Positions 22,049 through 22,887 of a DNA stretch of 22,887 nucleotides are shown here, piece after piece (the stretch's first letter is position 1; every line of letters begins with the position of its first letter). The stretch is from JALZAA01 sp046724655. GTDB lineage: Bacteria; Actinomycetota; Acidimicrobiia; IMCC26256; JACDBD01. The translations under genes were made by a program, and so were the position numbers. The notes beneath the pieces are model-generated. The model was not told the origin of the DNA, did not search any database, and saw nothing but the letters and a program-made list of their open reading frames with translations. Location of the stretch: positions 1-22,887 of the forward strand of contig JBKOWY010000077.1 of the NCBI GenBank assembly GCA_046724655.1. The letters are read 5' to 3'.

Positions 22049-22887
22049 TTACTCCTTGCGGGCACGACTTGGCGCGACGCGGGGCGGTTCGTCGGGTTGC
22101 TTGGGGTACACGGGCGGCCACGGCGCGTCCATGAGGCCGTTGGCGCGGTCGCGCGCGTACATGTCGAGCAAAGGCTCGATCGACTGCGGGTTGTCGTTCA
22201 TGTCGGCCCAGGGGTCGCCGCGTTCCTCGACCCGGGCGGGGAGAGTGGAGATCGTCAGGTCGTCCGGGTGGATCTCGTCGATCTCCTCCCAATGCAAGGG
22301 TGTGGAGACCTGCGCGCCGGGCCGAGCCCGCACCGACCACGCGCCGAAGACCGTCTTGTGCGGCGCGTTCTGGTTGAAGTCGAGGAAGATGCGTTCGCCC
22401 CGCTCCTCCTTCCACCACGCCGCGGTCATCAAATCCGGGTGGCGACGCTCGAGCTCGCGGGCGGCGGCGACGGCCGCTCTGCGTACGTCGTACGAATCCC
22501 AACGGGGCTCGAGATGGACGTACACGTGCAAGCCGCGATTGCCGGTCGTCTTCGGGTAGCCGGCGATGCCGAGCTCGTCGAGGAGCGCGCGCAGGGCGGC
22601 GGCGGCCGCCCGCACGTCGGTGAAGTCGGTGCCGGGCTGGGGGTCGAGGTCGAGGCGGAGCTGGTCGGCGTGGTCGGGATCGGCGGCGAGGTACGGCCAG
22701 ACGTGAAAGCCGAGGCACCCGATGTTCACAGCCCAGAGGATGTGCGCGAGGTCGGCCGCCACCAAGGCCCGCGAGGTCGTGCCGTTCGGCGTGCTGACGA
22801 TCGCGGTCTGCAACCAGTCGGGCGCCGACTTCGGCACCCGCTTCTGGAAGAACGAGGATCCGCTCGCGCCCTCCGGAAACCGTTGTA
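22049..22887 (-). CDS. LigD-type polymerase/primase domain protein, 5' end beyond window
   Basis: The frame is open to the right edge, so the N-terminus is missing; GTG 22837 lies within the domain and is not the start, since FPEGASGSSFFQKRVP precedes it in frame. Visible motifs are those of the LigD polymerase (archaeo-eukaryotic primase) fold: LRLDLDPQPG with the two metal-binding Asp residues, TTGNRGLHVYVHLEP, and ERIFLDFNQNAPHKTVFGAWSVR with the third Asp. Such proteins fill or add nucleotides at broken ends in non-homologous end joining. The protein ends about 40 residues after the domain, with no ligase module at the C-terminal side; an N-terminal fusion cannot be excluded. It is convergent with the HNH gene, 12 nt apart. 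Confidence 0.92.
   Translation of the reverse strand, partial: QRFPEGASGSSFFQKRVPKSAPDWLQTAIVSTPNGTTSRALVAADLAHILWAVNIGCLGFHVWPYLAADPDHADQLRLDLDPQPGTDFTDVRAAAAALRALLDELGIAGYPKTTGNRGLHVYVHLEPRWDSYDVRRAAVAAARELERRHPDLMTAAWWKEERGERIFLDFNQNAPHKTVFGAWSVRARPGAQVSTPLHWEEIDEIHPDDLTISTLPARVEERGDPWADMNDNPQSIEPLLDMYARDRANGLMDAPWPPVYPKQPDEPPRVAPSRARKE

Overview
The window is very GC-rich, with many GTG starts, tightly overlapping genes and actinobacterial gene families: DUF222-HNH (13E12-type) endonuclease, a zinc-ribbon/RNase HI pair, a LigD-type polymerase and a LexA box of the TCGAAC-N4-GTTCGA type. It most likely comes from a chromosome of an actinomycete outside the well-studied genera, possibly class Acidimicrobiia. 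That class assignment is inference. I saw no rRNA, tRNA, CRISPR array, insertion sequence or phage gene.

Left part (1-6236). A long minus-strand AddB-like helicase/nuclease subunit runs off the left edge. Divergent from it are a class A penicillin-binding protein, a coiled-coil zinc-ribbon protein, an RNase HI translationally coupled to it, and a small membrane protein. A perfect 11-bp inverted repeat overlaps the ends of the membrane-protein gene and of bioB, which face each other.

Middle left (6236-11162, minus strand). A run of genes reads GT-C glycosyltransferase, DUF429, DUF488, a broken class III nucleotide cyclase, then biotin synthase. Just upstream of the GT-C gene is the frameshifted 3' end of a second copy of it, so a paralogue has decayed here. 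A strong GC-rich hairpin separates this remnant from a CsbD-type stress gene, which has a plausible alternative-sigma (SigB/SigF-type) promoter, and a VOC-fold protein.

Centre (11882-16885). The most interesting block is a GTP cyclohydrolase II fused to a RibD-type reductase, divergent from an MDR dehydrogenase, a 6-pyruvoyltetrahydropterin-synthase (PTPS) homologue with a replaced active site, and two GT4 glycosyltransferases. The two glycosyltransferase genes are divergent and their ATG codons interlock in one CATG. This set looks like a pathway for a glycosylated, GTP-derived pteridine or pyrimidine rather than ordinary riboflavin synthesis.

Right part (16882-22887). A minus-strand SDR / small protein / histidine phosphatase operon comes first. 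It is followed by a membrane protein coupled to an HTH_42 (AlkZ/YcaQ-like) protein and a convergent SRPBCC protein. Next is a DUF222-HNH endonuclease behind a near-consensus promoter carrying a LexA box, and last a LigD-like polymerase that runs off the right edge. Several genes (AddB-like, HTH_42, HNH, LigD-Pol, RNase HI) concern DNA repair or nucleic-acid processing.
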